64,000 bases of DNA, taken from positions 941,736 through 1,005,735 of the forward strand of contig VBAR01000001.1 in the NCBI GenBank assembly GCA_005882315.1, written 5' to 3'. This document shows, piece after piece, positions 53,680-62,521 of this stretch (positions are counted from its first letter, which is position 1; each line of letters starts with the position of its first letter). The translations under genes were made by a program, and so were the position numbers. Below the pieces are notes generated by a model. The model worked only from the letters and a program-made list of their open reading frames with translations. It was not told where the DNA came from and did no database searches. The stretch is from Bacteroidota bacterium. Lineage in GTDB: Bacteria > Bacteroidota > Bacteroidia > Chitinophagales > Chitinophagaceae.

Positions 53680-54516
53680 TTATCCTAAAGCCACTCTTTT
53701 AAATTCTGTTATTTTCAAATCACCACTTTCTTTCAAGTATTGCTCAACTGTTTTGCTGCTATCTTTTACAAAAGCCTGCGCAGTTAAAGTTTGTTCCTTA
53801 AAGAAAGCTCCCATTTTACCTTCAGCGATTTTGGCAAGCATCTCATCAGGTTTGCCCGCCATCTTTGGATCCTGCTTCATCAGGTCCACAATGATTGCTT
53901 TTTCACGGGCAATTATATCTGCAGAAACTGAAGCTGCATCTACAGCAACAGGGTTTAATGCTGCAATTTGCATTGCCACATCTTTACCTGCTTCAGCAGC
54001 ATCTTTATTTAACCCTACCAATACACCAATACGATTAGCACCATGAATGTAGGATGCTACATACTCAGCATCTACTCTTTCAAATTTTGTAACGCCGATC
54101 TTCTCACCGATTGCAGCGAGTTTATCGTTTACTAATTCTGCTACTGTTGAATGAGGTGCTTTTACATTCATTAACTCATCAAGTGTTTTTACATTTCCTG
54201 CGATAGCAGCATCTGCAATAGTTTGTGCGAATGCAACGAAGTCAGCATTCTTGGAAACGAAATCAGTTTCGCAGCTTACACAAACAACAATACCTGTTTT
54301 ATGGTCATCTGTTGTTTGAGCAATTACCACTCCTTCTTTTGCTTCACGGTCACTTCTTTTAGCCGCTACTTTCTGGCCTTGTTTTCTTAACCAATCGATA
54401 GCTGCTTCAAAATCGCCATTGGTTTCTGTTAATGCTTTACGGCAATCCATCATGCCGGCGCCAGTCATCTGGCGCAGTTTATTTATATCCTGTGCACTTA
54501 TAGCTACTGTTGACAT
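53680..54516 (-). CDS. tsf: Elongation factor Ts
   Basis: GTP exchange factor for EF-Tu, 278 residues. Landmarks: N-terminal UBA-like domain ISAQDINKLRQMTGAGMMDCRKALTETNGDFEAAIDWLRKQG (about 6-48), and CETDFVSKNADFVAF (about residues 79-93). The rest is the dimerisation/core region with the repeat MAGKPDEMLAKIAEGKMGAFFKEQ. It is the last gene of the rplM-rpsI-rpsB-tsf operon and ends at a strong terminator. The gap to rpsB (224 bases) is unusually long and filled with repeats. Confidence 0.97.
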   Translation of the reverse strand: MSTVAISAQDINKLRQMTGAGMMDCRKALTETNGDFEAAIDWLRKQGQKVAAKRSDREAKEGVVIAQTTDDHKTGIVVCVSCETDFVSKNADFVAFAQTIADAAIAGNVKTLDELMNVKAPHSTVAELVNDKLAAIGEKIGVTKFERVDAEYVASYIHGANRIGVLVGLNKDAAEAGKDVAMQIAALNPVAVDAASVSADIIAREKAIIVDLMKQDPKMAGKPDEMLAKIAEGKMGAFFKEQTLTAQAFVKDSSKTVEQYLKESGDLKITEFKRVALG

Positions 54517-54580
54517 AGTAATATATTTTACCCCAAACCCCTAAAGAGGCTTTGAGAATTTTAAAATTGTTTTCGAACAT

Positions 54581-54627
54581 TGCTCAGTAAAGAACAAAGT
54601 GTTGAAGAGTGCGACGCAACAAAAGCT
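54581..54627 (-). repeat. Dispersed intergenic repeat, copy B
   Basis: Minus-strand copy of the element at 27398-27444: 23 identical bases at 54605-54627, a 16-base diverged spacer and the 8-base TGCTCAGT end at 54581-54588. It lies in the rpsB-tsf gap. Confidence 0.7.
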
Positions 54628-54718
54628 TAATAGTAGCAATGAAGCTAATAACACAAACACATTCAACTCACATCTTTAAAGAACTTATCAATTCAATGAA
54701 GAGTATCCGACCTAAGTT

Positions 54719-54740
54719 CCCCCTTCAGGGGACAGGGGGT
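54719..54740 (-). repeat. Stop-abutting hairpin element after rpsB
   Basis: Directly after the rpsB TAA on the minus strand: a C-run, then TCCCC-TGAA-GGGGG forming a short stem with a TGAA loop. The same element with one base fewer per arm follows the rplM stop (56116-56137). No T-run follows, so it is not a standard terminator. Confidence 0.6.
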
Positions 54741-55634
54741 TTATCTTCTTCCACCACCCGGTCCACGGCCACCACCGCCACCAGCCGGTGTTCTGCGACG
54801 CTGTCCACCAGGACCACCTGGTCCACCGGGACCACGGCCTCTGCGACCACCACCTTCAGCTTCTGCTTCAGCTAAAAGTTTAGCGGCTTTCTTTTCATTC
54901 TCATCATTGCCTGTTTCATCCACTTCCTCATCTTTTGCAGCCTGGCGTTCTGCCAAACCTTCTGCAATAGCAGCAGTAAGATAATTAGAGATGATAGCGA
55001 TTGATTTGGTAGCATCATCATTTGCAGGAACTGCAAAGTCAACTTTGTTAGGATCGCAGTTGGTATCAACTACACCGAAAGTTGTAATGCCCAAACGCTT
55101 TGCTTCAGCCAAAGCGATATGTTCGTGACCGATATCAACGATGAACAAAGCAGCTGGTACACGGCCCAGTTGTGCAATACCACCTAATACTTTTTCCATT
55201 TTGTCCCTATCTCTTGATAAAGTCAGTCTTTCTTTCTTAGTAATGCTGTCGAAAGAACCATCGCCCAGCATTTTTTCAATGCTCTGCATTTTCTTTACAC
55301 TCTTACGAACAGTATTAAAGTTGGTAAGCATTCCACCCAGCCATCTTTCGGTAACGAAAGGCATGTTTACTCTTTTCGCACATTCATTCACGATATCTTT
55401 CGCTTGCTTTTTTGTACCAACGAAAAGAATTTTTCTTCCGCTGCGTGCAATCTGCTTCATTGCTGCTGCAGTTTCCTGCAAGCACTCAACTGTTTTGTTG
55501 AGGTCAATGATGTGAATACCTTTCTTTTCAGCAAAGATGTAAGGCAACATCTTGGGATTCCACTTCTTTTTCAGGTGACCAAAATGTACACCTGCATCGA
55601 GGAGCTGCTGTTGAAGTGAAGTGTTATTTTCCAT
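54741..55634 (-). CDS. rpsB: 30S ribosomal protein S2 with Gly/Arg-rich C-terminal tail
   Basis: Ribosomal protein S2, 297 residues. The S2 core covers residues 1-235: LLDAGVHFGHLKKKWNPKMLPYIFAEKKGIHIIDL, GTKKQAKDIV, FVTERWLGGMLTN, PAALFIVDIGHEHIALAEAKRLGI, and VDTNCDPNKVDFAVPANDDATKSI. Bacterial S2 usually ends near there; here an acidic linker (about 236-260) and a tail rich in Gly, Arg and Pro (about 262-297, with GGRRGRGPGGPGGPGG) follow. The tail resembles RGG RNA-binding segments. Part of the operon rplM-rpsI-rpsB-tsf. Confidence 0.97.
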   Translation of the reverse strand: MENNTSLQQQLLDAGVHFGHLKKKWNPKMLPYIFAEKKGIHIIDLNKTVECLQETAAAMKQIARSGRKILFVGTKKQAKDIVNECAKRVNMPFVTERWLGGMLTNFNTVRKSVKKMQSIEKMLGDGSFDSITKKERLTLSRDRDKMEKVLGGIAQLGRVPAALFIVDIGHEHIALAEAKRLGITTFGVVDTNCDPNKVDFAVPANDDATKSIAIISNYLTAAIAEGLAERQAAKDEEVDETGNDENEKKAAKLLAEAEAEGGGRRGRGPGGPGGPGGQRRRTPAGGGGGRGPGGGRR

Positions 55635-55708
55635 GTTTATCTTATAAAAGTTTTATAATTTATTTTGATGCTTGTTACTGGTAATAAAACCAGCAACCAA
55701 AAACCAGG

Positions 55709-56098
55709 TTAACGTTTAGAGAACTGGAAGCTTCTTCTTGCTTTTTTATGACCGAATTTCTTACGCTCAACAGAACGTGGGTCACGTTTCAGCAAACCGG
55801 CAGCTTTCAATGCAGGACGAAAGTCAGCATTGATATCAACCAGTACACGGGCAATACCGAGCATCGCTGCTTCAGCCTGGCCTTTTAATCCGCCACCAGC
55901 AGCATTGATCTGTACATCATACTTACCAGTTGCTTCAATTGTTTTGAATGGACGCTCCACCTGGTTTTGCAGATATACCAGCGGGAAATAAGTTTTGTAG
56001 TCTTTCTCGTTAACAGTGATCTTGCCATCACCTTTAGTTAAGAACACACGGGTCACCGCCTCTTTACGACGACCAACTCCGTTTTTTTGTTTTTCCAT
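55709..56098 (-). CDS. rpsI: 30S ribosomal protein S9
   Basis: Ribosomal protein S9, 129 residues: MEKQKNGVGRRKEAVTRVFLTKGDGKITVN at the start, NAAGGGLKGQAEAAMLGIARVL in the middle, and the conserved basic tail DPRSVERKKFGHKKARRSFQFSKR that reaches the P-site tRNA. Between rplM (39 bases) and rpsB (74 bases) in the same operon. Confidence 0.98.
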   Translation of the reverse strand: MEKQKNGVGRRKEAVTRVFLTKGDGKITVNEKDYKTYFPLVYLQNQVERPFKTIEATGKYDVQINAAGGGLKGQAEAAMLGIARVLVDINADFRPALKAAGLLKRDPRSVERKKFGHKKARRSFQFSKR

Positions 56099-56115
56099 TT
56101 TATAATTAGTTTTTA

Positions 56116-56137
56116 TTCCCCTTCAGGGGATAGGGGT
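56116..56137 (-). repeat. Stop-abutting hairpin element after rplM
   Basis: Directly after the rplM TAA on the minus strand: CCCC-TATCCCC-TGAA-GGGG, close to the element after rpsB. The compact CCCC/GGGG stem with a TGAA loop sits in the 39-base rplM-rpsI gap. Confidence 0.6.
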
Positions 56138-56581
56138 TTAAAATTTTAATTCTTTTGGTTGTTGTGCCTGATGCTGATGCTCACCACCAACATACACATA
56201 CAGTTTTTTAAACATCTTGCGGCCCAGGCGATTTTTTGGTAACATACCTTTTACGGCACGTTCAACGATCATCTCAGGTCTGCGTTTTAAAAGATTACCA
56301 GCAGTTTCTTCTCTTAATCCACCGGGATAACCAGAGAAGTTCTGATACATTTTGTCTTCAAGTTTATTTCCCGTGAATGTAACTTTCTCGGCATTGATTA
56401 CAATTATATAATCGCCGCAGTCAACGTGAGGAGTATAGTATGCTTTGTTTTTGCCGCGGAGTACTGCAGCAATTTTAGCACACATACGACCTACGGTTTG
56501 ATTAGTACCGTCCACAACGTACCAGTTGCGTCTTACGGTAGCCTCATTCGCATGTTTAGTAGTAAAATGTTGTTTGCTCAT
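56138..56581 (-). CDS. rplM: 50S ribosomal protein L13
   Basis: Ribosomal protein L13, 147 residues: [71 protein letters not shown] and the [28 protein letters not shown] block. First gene of the operon. About 80 bases upstream the minus strand reads TACCTTCG, one base from the TAnnTTTG -7 element, which is the likely operon promoter. Confidence 0.98.
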   Translation of the reverse strand: MSKQHFTTKHANEATVRRNWYVVDGTNQTVGRMCAKIAAVLRGKNKAYYTPHVDCGDYIIVINAEKVTFTGNKLEDKMYQNFSGYPGGLREETAGNLLKRRPEMIVERAVKGMLPKNRLGRKMFKKLYVYVGGEHQHQAQQPKELKF

Positions 56582-56775
56582 CTTATTATTTGTTTTTAAA
56601 TGATGCTGTTGCTATCCCAACAGCTTAGAATATCCCTTTAAAATCGGGGCGGCGAAGGTAAGGGCAAGAGGGGTGATGAGCCAAAGAAAAAGGGAACTAT
56701 TTTTAATAGCACCCTTATATATAGTTGATTTTCAATAAAAATTTTGACTTAATATTTTATCCTTGCTCCATTAGG

Positions 56776-57807
56776 CTATAAATTCCACCAATGCTCTGAA
56801 GGTTTATAACTAATTAGTGGGATAGCTTCACCAATTTTTGGTGTTATTACTTTTATATTTAATGCTTTTGCTTTTTCCAAAACTCTTTTCACCGGTTCAG
56901 TCCATGCATGCATAGATAATGTAAACTTGCCCCAATGTACCGGCAATAATAATTTTGCTTTTAAGTCAACAGCAGCCTGAACGGTTTCTTCGGGCATCAT
57001 ATGAATAAATGGCCACATCGTATTATACTGCCCCGCTTCAAGTATTGCAATATCAAACGGACCATGCTTCTCTCCTATTTCTTTAAAGTGTGAGTCATAA
57101 CCGGAATCGCCGCCGAGATATAAATTATATTTTGAAGATTTTAAGATGAATGAAGACCATAATGTTTGAGCCCTTTTAATTCCTCTTCCTGAAAAATGAC
57201 GGGCCGGTGCTGCGGTGAGTTTTAAATTATTATCCAACTCTGCTGATTGCCACCAATCCAATTCGGTGATCTTATTTAAATCATATCCCCAATGCTTTAA
57301 GTGTGCAGATAAACCTAATGAACAATAAACATTCTTCACTTTGCTTTTAAGCTTTATAAGGGTTTTATAATCTAAATGATCATAATGATCATGTGTGAGA
57401 ATAAGGTAATCAATCGGCGGCATATCTTCTGCTTTGTATTCATTACTTCCGGGGAATGCTTTTACCATAAATGAAAACGGCGCCGCATTGCCACTGAATA
57501 CTGGATCGATCAAAAAGTTTTTATTCTCAATGCGAATAAAATAAGATGAATGACCAAACCAGACTATCACTGGTTCTTCCGAATTGAGTTTAGCAAAATT
57601 TGTTTTTACAAATGGTAAGGGTTTGGCTGGAACTGTATCTTTGTTCTTTTTCAAAAACTCTGTTATCATTTTCCAATACGAAACATCCTGCGGTTTCATT
57701 GGTGTTTCGGATAAATTCTTAAACCCTGCTCCATTATAGTTGGGCGATTGTTTTAATTGTTGCAAATGTTTTCCGGAAGGCAGTTTACCTGTAATTTTCA
57801 ATGACAT
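56776..57807 (-). CDS. MBL-fold metallohydrolase (NAPE-PLD/UlaG-like)
   Basis: A 343-residue metallo-beta-lactamase-fold hydrolase. I choose the ATG at 57807 (MSLKITGKLPSGKHLQQL) over one 14 codons earlier. Metal site motifs: HSSYFIRIENKNFLIDPVFSG, the HxHxDH as THDHYDHLD, a His in APARHFSGRG, Asp in LGGDSGYD, and His in LLPVHWGKF. The conserved RFxGRG region and AxxxxxR at the N-terminus are as in N-acyl-phosphatidylethanolamine phospholipase D-like proteins. The real substrate in bacteria is unknown. No signal peptide. Confidence 0.87.
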   Translation of the reverse strand: MSLKITGKLPSGKHLQQLKQSPNYNGAGFKNLSETPMKPQDVSYWKMITEFLKKNKDTVPAKPLPFVKTNFAKLNSEEPVIVWFGHSSYFIRIENKNFLIDPVFSGNAAPFSFMVKAFPGSNEYKAEDMPPIDYLILTHDHYDHLDYKTLIKLKSKVKNVYCSLGLSAHLKHWGYDLNKITELDWWQSAELDNNLKLTAAPARHFSGRGIKRAQTLWSSFILKSSKYNLYLGGDSGYDSHFKEIGEKHGPFDIAILEAGQYNTMWPFIHMMPEETVQAAVDLKAKLLLPVHWGKFTLSMHAWTEPVKRVLEKAKALNIKVITPKIGEAIPLISYKPSEHWWNL

Positions 57808-57999
57808 GGTTTTCGATTTTGAATGCAAGTTATCAAAGCTGGCATGCAATCATATATAACCGGTCGGTGAATCAACAATATTGAAGGGTGAGTTACAGAA
57901 AATTGCCGATTTCATATCTTCCGTTTTAAATCTTTTACCATGCCCATCTATAATCTTGGCCGTTCCGAATTTGGCAATCCAGTAAATGCCGGAAACCTG

Positions 58000-58542
58000 A
58001 TGACAATTGAAGAAGCTCATGCATTATTAAATGAATGGGTTCCTAATGACCGACTCCGCCTGCATATGAAACAGGTAGCTGCCGTGATGAAAGCATGGGC
58101 CATCAAAAAAGAAAATGCGGATGAACAAACGGCTTTGAAATGGGAACTGGCAGGTCTGCTTCACGATGCTGATTGGGAAAAACATCCTGATGAACATTGC
58201 CGTATTATCATTGAAGAACTCGAACGAAGAAATATTGACCCCGAAGTAATTCATTGTATAGCATCACATGGGCCAAAATATTTTGGCGTAGAGCCGGTGA
58301 ATAAGATGGATAAAATGATCTATGTATTTGATGAACTCAGTGGTCTTGTGCATGCTTATAGCCTGATGCGCCCAGAAGGCTATGATGGAATGGAAGTAAA
58401 GGGGGTAAAAAAACGTTTAAAAGAAAAATCTTTTGCTGCCAACGTAAGCCGCGACGATATTAATGACGCCTTTTCAAGGATCGAGCATCAGCCTGATGAA
58501 ATCATGCAGTTTATTATTGAACATCAACGTGATGTTTCGTAA
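58000..58542 (+). CDS. HD-domain hydrolase
   Basis: HD superfamily protein. I prefer the ATG at 58000 (MTIEEAHALLNEWVPNDRLRLHMKQVAAVMKAWA), where family similarity begins; the frame is open back to an ATG at 57940. The HD core is visible as HMKQVAAVM (first His), ELAGLLHDADWEKHPDEH (His-Asp), HCIASHGPKYFG (His) and MDKMIYVFDELSGLVHAYS (last Asp). It matches the small, predicted HDIG-type phosphohydrolases of about 180 residues common in many bacteria. The substrate is not known. Confidence 0.85.
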   Translation: MTIEEAHALLNEWVPNDRLRLHMKQVAAVMKAWAIKKENADEQTALKWELAGLLHDADWEKHPDEHCRIIIEELERRNIDPEVIHCIASHGPKYFGVEPVNKMDKMIYVFDELSGLVHAYSLMRPEGYDGMEVKGVKKRLKEKSFAANVSRDDINDAFSRIEHQPDEIMQFIIEHQRDVS

Positions 58543-58679
58543 ATATCCGAAGCAAAAAAAGTTCGGACTTTGTTAAACCCTGTTAACTATACAAGGTCTT
58601 TAATCAGCAACCTACGTCTCTCACCGTCTAGCCCCGACTAAAGAATAGTAACCCTATTCAGTCATTAAACTATTTAATT

Positions 58680-61295
58680 ATGAGAAAGCTTTACGCTTTT
58701 CTTACCGGGATATTTTTTGTCCTGGTAGCTTGCCAATCTTCTTTAGCCCAGACAATACCCGCAGCTGACTTAGCAAACTTTACGTTTGCCGTTAATGCCG
58801 ACAATAATGATGTTGCATTTACCAACACATCCATTATTGGATCCGAACCCGGTACCCGCAGATCTTTCTGGAGTTTTGGTGATGGAACAGGCCAATGGAC
58901 ATTACCATTAGCCAATACCCAACATCATTATACTATAGCTGGTACTTATACAGTTTGTCTTAAAATTTTCAGGTACCGTTCCAACACAAATGATTCTGTG
59001 CTTTCCGCACAGGTTTGTAAAGTTGTTGAAATACCTGTTCGATGCCGTGCAGATTTTGAGAGAGCTCCCGTAACTGCCAGCACTCCTTTGACAATTGGCT
59101 TCAAAGCATTGCCATGGAATAATGCAAATAAGAAACCTGCACGCATCTGCTGGACATTCGGTGATGGTCGTGACACTTGTATTCAATATCCTGAAAACTA
59201 TACAGGACTTTATACTGTTGCACATCATTACAATCAACCCGGAACTTATGAAGTATGCGTAAGAATTCTTTACTACGGTGGTTGTGAAGCAAGAAAATGT
59301 GAGAACATAACTATTGTGAGCCCCGATGAATGCCGTGCTGACTTTGAAAGATTACCTCTTTCAACAACTAACTCTCCGCTGAATGTTTATTTCAAAGCAT
59401 TACCCTGGCATAATAATGATAAGAAGCCAAAAACGATTTGTTGGACATTCGGGGACGGCCGTGATACTTGTATCAATTATCCTGAAAATTATACCGGCAC
59501 CTATGTTGTTGCACATAATTATAATCAACCCGGAACTTATGAAGTATGTGTAAGGATTCTTTACTACGGCGGTTGTGAGGCAAGAAAATGTAAAAATATA
59601 ATTATTGAAAGGCCCGATGAATGTCGTGCTGATTTTGAAAAACTGCCACTTACAGCTTCCAATTCATTCTTACATGCCGTATTCAAAGCATTGCCATGGC
59701 ATAATAACAATAAGAAGCCGGCACGCATTTGCTGGACATTTGGTGATGGTCGTGACACCTGTATTAATTATACAAACTCTTACACAGGCCTATATACTGT
59801 TGCTCATCGTTATAATAACACTGGTGTGTATGAAGTATGCGTGAAGATCCTTTACTATGGGGGATGTGAAGCAAGAAAATGTAAACCCGTACAGATAGGT
59901 CCAAGACCAGATAGCTGTAGCGCAGATTTTGAACGTATCCCTGTTATTGAGATCAATGATCCACTCAAGACTGCTTTCCAAGCTTTGCCTGGACATAATA
60001 ATAACAAGAAGCCAAAAACTGTTTGCTGGCAATTTGGTGATGGTCGTGATACTTGTATCAACTACCCGGAAAATTATACCGGCACATACACGGTTCGCCA
60101 TCGCTATAATAACGCAGGCGTCTATGAAGTATGTGTAAAGATCCTTTACTATGGTGGTTGCGAAGCAAGAAAGTGTAAAGAGATTCGGGTTGGTCATCCA
60201 GCAACATGCACAGCAGATTTTGAAAGAGCACCAATACAGGACAATAATCCATTGACAATTGCATTAAAAGCATTGCCATCCAACAGTCAGAACCGTAAGC
60301 CTGCAAGAATTTGCTGGAGTTTTGGTGATGGCCGCGATACATGTATCAACTATCCTGAAAATTATACAGGCTTGTATTTGGTAGGCCATCGTTATCTCCA
60401 ACCCGGACAATACGAAGTGTGTGTGAAAATTCTTTACTACGGTGGTTGTGAAGCAAGAAATTGTAAAAACATAATTATACCACCGCCAATAGTGGAGTGC
60501 CGCGTACGTTTATTTGAGATCACTCCTTCTATCACAAGTTTGGTTCGTGGGTTTTATGCAAATGCATCATCAAATCCTGAAAGAAGAATAGAAAGAATAT
60601 GCTGGACATTTGGTGATGGTGATGATACCTGCATCATGGTTACGCCTACAACACCCAACCCGATACCTGGTCTTATTATTCGTCATACTTATCCCGGTCC
60701 CGGTGTGTACCGAGCATGTGTGAAAATAAAATTTGTAGGCGGCTGCGAAGCTGATGATTGCAAAGAAGTAGTGATTCGTCCTGCATCAGATATATGTGGT
60801 GGATTTATGACAGATTCATTAGCCGGACCAAGAGCTTACAAGTTTACAGGTCATAGCATCAACCGTCCGAATGATGAAGTAATTGGATATCGGTGGACAT
60901 TTGGTGATGGCACCAGTGCAACAGGCCAGGTGGTTACACATACCTATACACAGGCAGGAGATTTTGAAGTATGTCTTTATATTAAAACAAGATTAGGTTG
61001 TGAAACCCGGATCTGTAATACTATCCGTGTACCGGGTAATAATGAACCACAACTTCATCTGACACCAAACCCGGTGATTAATACTGTTACAGTTAGTTTC
61101 AGAAGCACACATACTGAAACCGTCAACATCAGAATTGTAAACTCAAGTGGCTTACCCGTGAGAACTTTCACAAGAAGTGTAACGGTTGGCCCAAATACAT
61201 GGACACATGATCTGACAATATTGCCAACTGGTGTATACTCGTATAATGTGCAGTCACCCAACCAGCAGGCCAGTATTATATTCTTAAAAAATTAA
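58680..61295 (+). CDS. Secreted multi-PKD-repeat protein with T9SS sorting domain
   Basis: An 871-residue extracellular protein. After a signal peptide (ending SSLAQ) comes one PKD-like domain (about 26-118), then seven tandem modules beginning at Cys122, 218, 315, 413, 510, 607 and 706. The first five are very alike: CRADFER, FKALPWHNN, ICWTFGDGRDTCINYPENYTG, GTYEVCVRILYYGGCEARKCK. Each has about four cysteines, so disulfides are likely. Residues about 790-871 form a type IX secretion C-terminal domain (LTPNPVINTVTVSF, GVYSYNVQ). It is probably attached to or released from the cell surface as an adhesin; no enzyme domain is seen. A terminator follows. Confidence 0.88.
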   Translation: MRKLYAFLTGIFFVLVACQSSLAQTIPAADLANFTFAVNADNNDVAFTNTSIIGSEPGTRRSFWSFGDGTGQWTLPLANTQHHYTIAGTYTVCLKIFRYRSNTNDSVLSAQVCKVVEIPVRCRADFERAPVTASTPLTIGFKALPWNNANKKPARICWTFGDGRDTCIQYPENYTGLYTVAHHYNQPGTYEVCVRILYYGGCEARKCENITIVSPDECRADFERLPLSTTNSPLNVYFKALPWHNNDKKPKTICWTFGDGRDTCINYPENYTGTYVVAHNYNQPGTYEVCVRILYYGGCEARKCKNIIIERPDECRADFEKLPLTASNSFLHAVFKALPWHNNNKKPARICWTFGDGRDTCINYTNSYTGLYTVAHRYNNTGVYEVCVKILYYGGCEARKCKPVQIGPRPDSCSADFERIPVIEINDPLKTAFQALPGHNNNKKPKTVCWQFGDGRDTCINYPENYTGTYTVRHRYNNAGVYEVCVKILYYGGCEARKCKEIRVGHPATCTADFERAPIQDNNPLTIALKALPSNSQNRKPARICWSFGDGRDTCINYPENYTGLYLVGHRYLQPGQYEVCVKILYYGGCEARNCKNIIIPPPIVECRVRLFEITPSITSLVRGFYANASSNPERRIERICWTFGDGDDTCIMVTPTTPNPIPGLIIRHTYPGPGVYRACVKIKFVGGCEADDCKEVVIRPASDICGGFMTDSLAGPRAYKFTGHSINRPNDEVIGYRWTFGDGTSATGQVVTHTYTQAGDFEVCLYIKTRLGCETRICNTIRVPGNNEPQLHLTPNPVINTVTVSFRSTHTETVNIRIVNSSGLPVRTFTRSVTVGPNTWTHDLTILPTGVYSYNVQSPNQQASIIFLKN
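59043..60797 (+). repeat. Tandem array of seven PKD-like coding repeats
   Basis: Cys-to-Cys spacings between module starts are 288, 291, 294, 291, 291 and 297 bases (96-99 codons). Modules 1-5 are nearly identical in protein sequence while their codons differ in many places, which suggests repeated conversion or strong constraint. Modules 6 and 7 are more diverged. Confidence 0.85.
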
Positions 61296-61323
61296 AGTTT
61301 GTTCTTACGTCAGGGCTAACACA

Positions 61324-61355
61324 AAAAGCCGTCTCTTTTCTTTGAGGCGGCTTTT
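61324..61355 (+). terminator. Rho-independent terminator after the PKD-repeat gene
   Basis: Stem AAAAGCCGTCTC / GAGGCGGCTTTT (11 of 12 pairs, one G-T) with an 8-base loop, ending in TTTTG, 28 bases after the stop. Confidence 0.85.
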
Positions 61356-61538
61356 GCATTTTGAGTGTAGACAAGTATCCGCTATTTGCAATCGTTTGCA
61401 AACAAATCCCGTTCAAACTGTGTATATTAAAGAGAATACATTGTTACTTTTCAATAGTATTTTATTTCACACACCAACGCTTACAAAACACAAGGTGAAA
61501 CCCAATCAATTATTGATAAATGATGGGAAATTATAAGT

Positions 61539-62492
61539 ATGAGTAAAATTCTTTGCATAGGCGAAGCACTGATCGATATGATCTGCACAGATAAAGGAAA
61601 GCCTTTATCAGAAGGAGAAAATTTTTTAAAGAAACCTGGCGGGGCGCCTACCAATGTAGCTGCAGCTATTGCTGCATTAGGGGGTCAAGTAGAACTGGCT
61701 GCTAAAGTTGGTAAAGATCCTTTCGGTAAACATTTAATTGATGTGATGGATTCTTTCGGCGTAAGCACACAATGGATGCTGCAGGATGAAAATCATTTTA
61801 CCACGTTTGCATTTGTATCACTCATGATGAATGGTGAACGGGATTTTTATTTTAACCGTGGTGCCGACGGTCAACTTACCCGTGACGAAGTTGATACTAT
61901 CAACCTCGAAGAGTTTTCAATTGTTCATTTTGGATCAGCAACTGCATTTTTACCGGGTCCGTTGCAGGTTGCTTACCAAAGCCTGTTGCAAAAATCTTTA
62001 ATAAATAAAGTTTTTATCAGCTTCGATCCTAACTACCGGAGTTTATTATTCCAAAATGATAAACAATCTTTTATTGACCAGAGCTGGAACTTTTTAGACC
62101 ATTGTCATTTCTTTAAAGTAAGTGATGAAGAAGCAATGATATTGACAGGCAGAGCAACTGTTGCCGATTCAGCAAATGATTTCTTGCAGAGAACAACAGC
62201 TGCTTTTGCAATTACATTGGGAAAAGAAGGAACATTGCTGGGTTTAAAGGGAGAAACACAAACAATTCCAAGTATTGAAATAAAACCAGTTGATACTACT
62301 GGTGCTGGTGATGCATTTACTGGCGCAGTGCTTTACCAGGTATCAGATAAATCACTGGATGAAATAAAAGCATTGACAAAAGAACAATGGGGTGGAATTA
62401 TTTCCAATGCTAATAAAGCCGGTGCCCGTACCTGCGAATACCTTGGCGCAATGGAAGCATTTAAACATTTAAATAATGACATTTTTAAATAA
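61539..62492 (+). CDS. PfkB-family carbohydrate kinase (fructokinase-like)
   Basis: A ribokinase-fold sugar kinase of 317 residues. Motif 1 is KPGGAPTNVAAAIAALGG (about residues 31-48); motif 2 with the catalytic base is VDTTGAGDAFTGAVL (about 250-264). The phosphate acceptor site FYFNRGADGQL and the FDPNYRSLL segment are as in fructokinases. Fructokinase is the best guess but other PfkB substrates are possible. It is convergent with the trehalase gene, which suggests a small sugar-use group. Confidence 0.88.
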   Translation: MSKILCIGEALIDMICTDKGKPLSEGENFLKKPGGAPTNVAAAIAALGGQVELAAKVGKDPFGKHLIDVMDSFGVSTQWMLQDENHFTTFAFVSLMMNGERDFYFNRGADGQLTRDEVDTINLEEFSIVHFGSATAFLPGPLQVAYQSLLQKSLINKVFISFDPNYRSLLFQNDKQSFIDQSWNFLDHCHFFKVSDEEAMILTGRATVADSANDFLQRTTAAFAITLGKEGTLLGLKGETQTIPSIEIKPVDTTGAGDAFTGAVLYQVSDKSLDEIKALTKEQWGGIISNANKAGARTCEYLGAMEAFKHLNNDIFK

Positions 62493-62521
62493 TATAATCC
62501 GTGATGTGCTTTTGATTTATT

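Larger units (their letters stand above)
54517..54740. other. Intercistronic rpsB-tsf region with repeats
   Basis: A 224-base gap inside the operon. In leftward order it holds: the stop-abutting hairpin element (54719-54740), AT-rich sequence, the dispersed repeat copy B (54581-54627), and an imperfect hairpin AACCCCTAAAGAGGCTTT near 54537-54556 close to the tsf start. No ORF of note is present on the coding strand. Such content suggests post-transcriptional tuning of the S2 to EF-Ts ratio. Confidence 0.5.

Noticed and set aside
54741-54880. Low-complexity GC-rich tract at the rpsB end as an assembly artefact
   Set aside because: The frame stays open, codes for a coherent Gly/Arg tail with varied codons, and ends in a normal stop followed by the same hairpin as after rplM.
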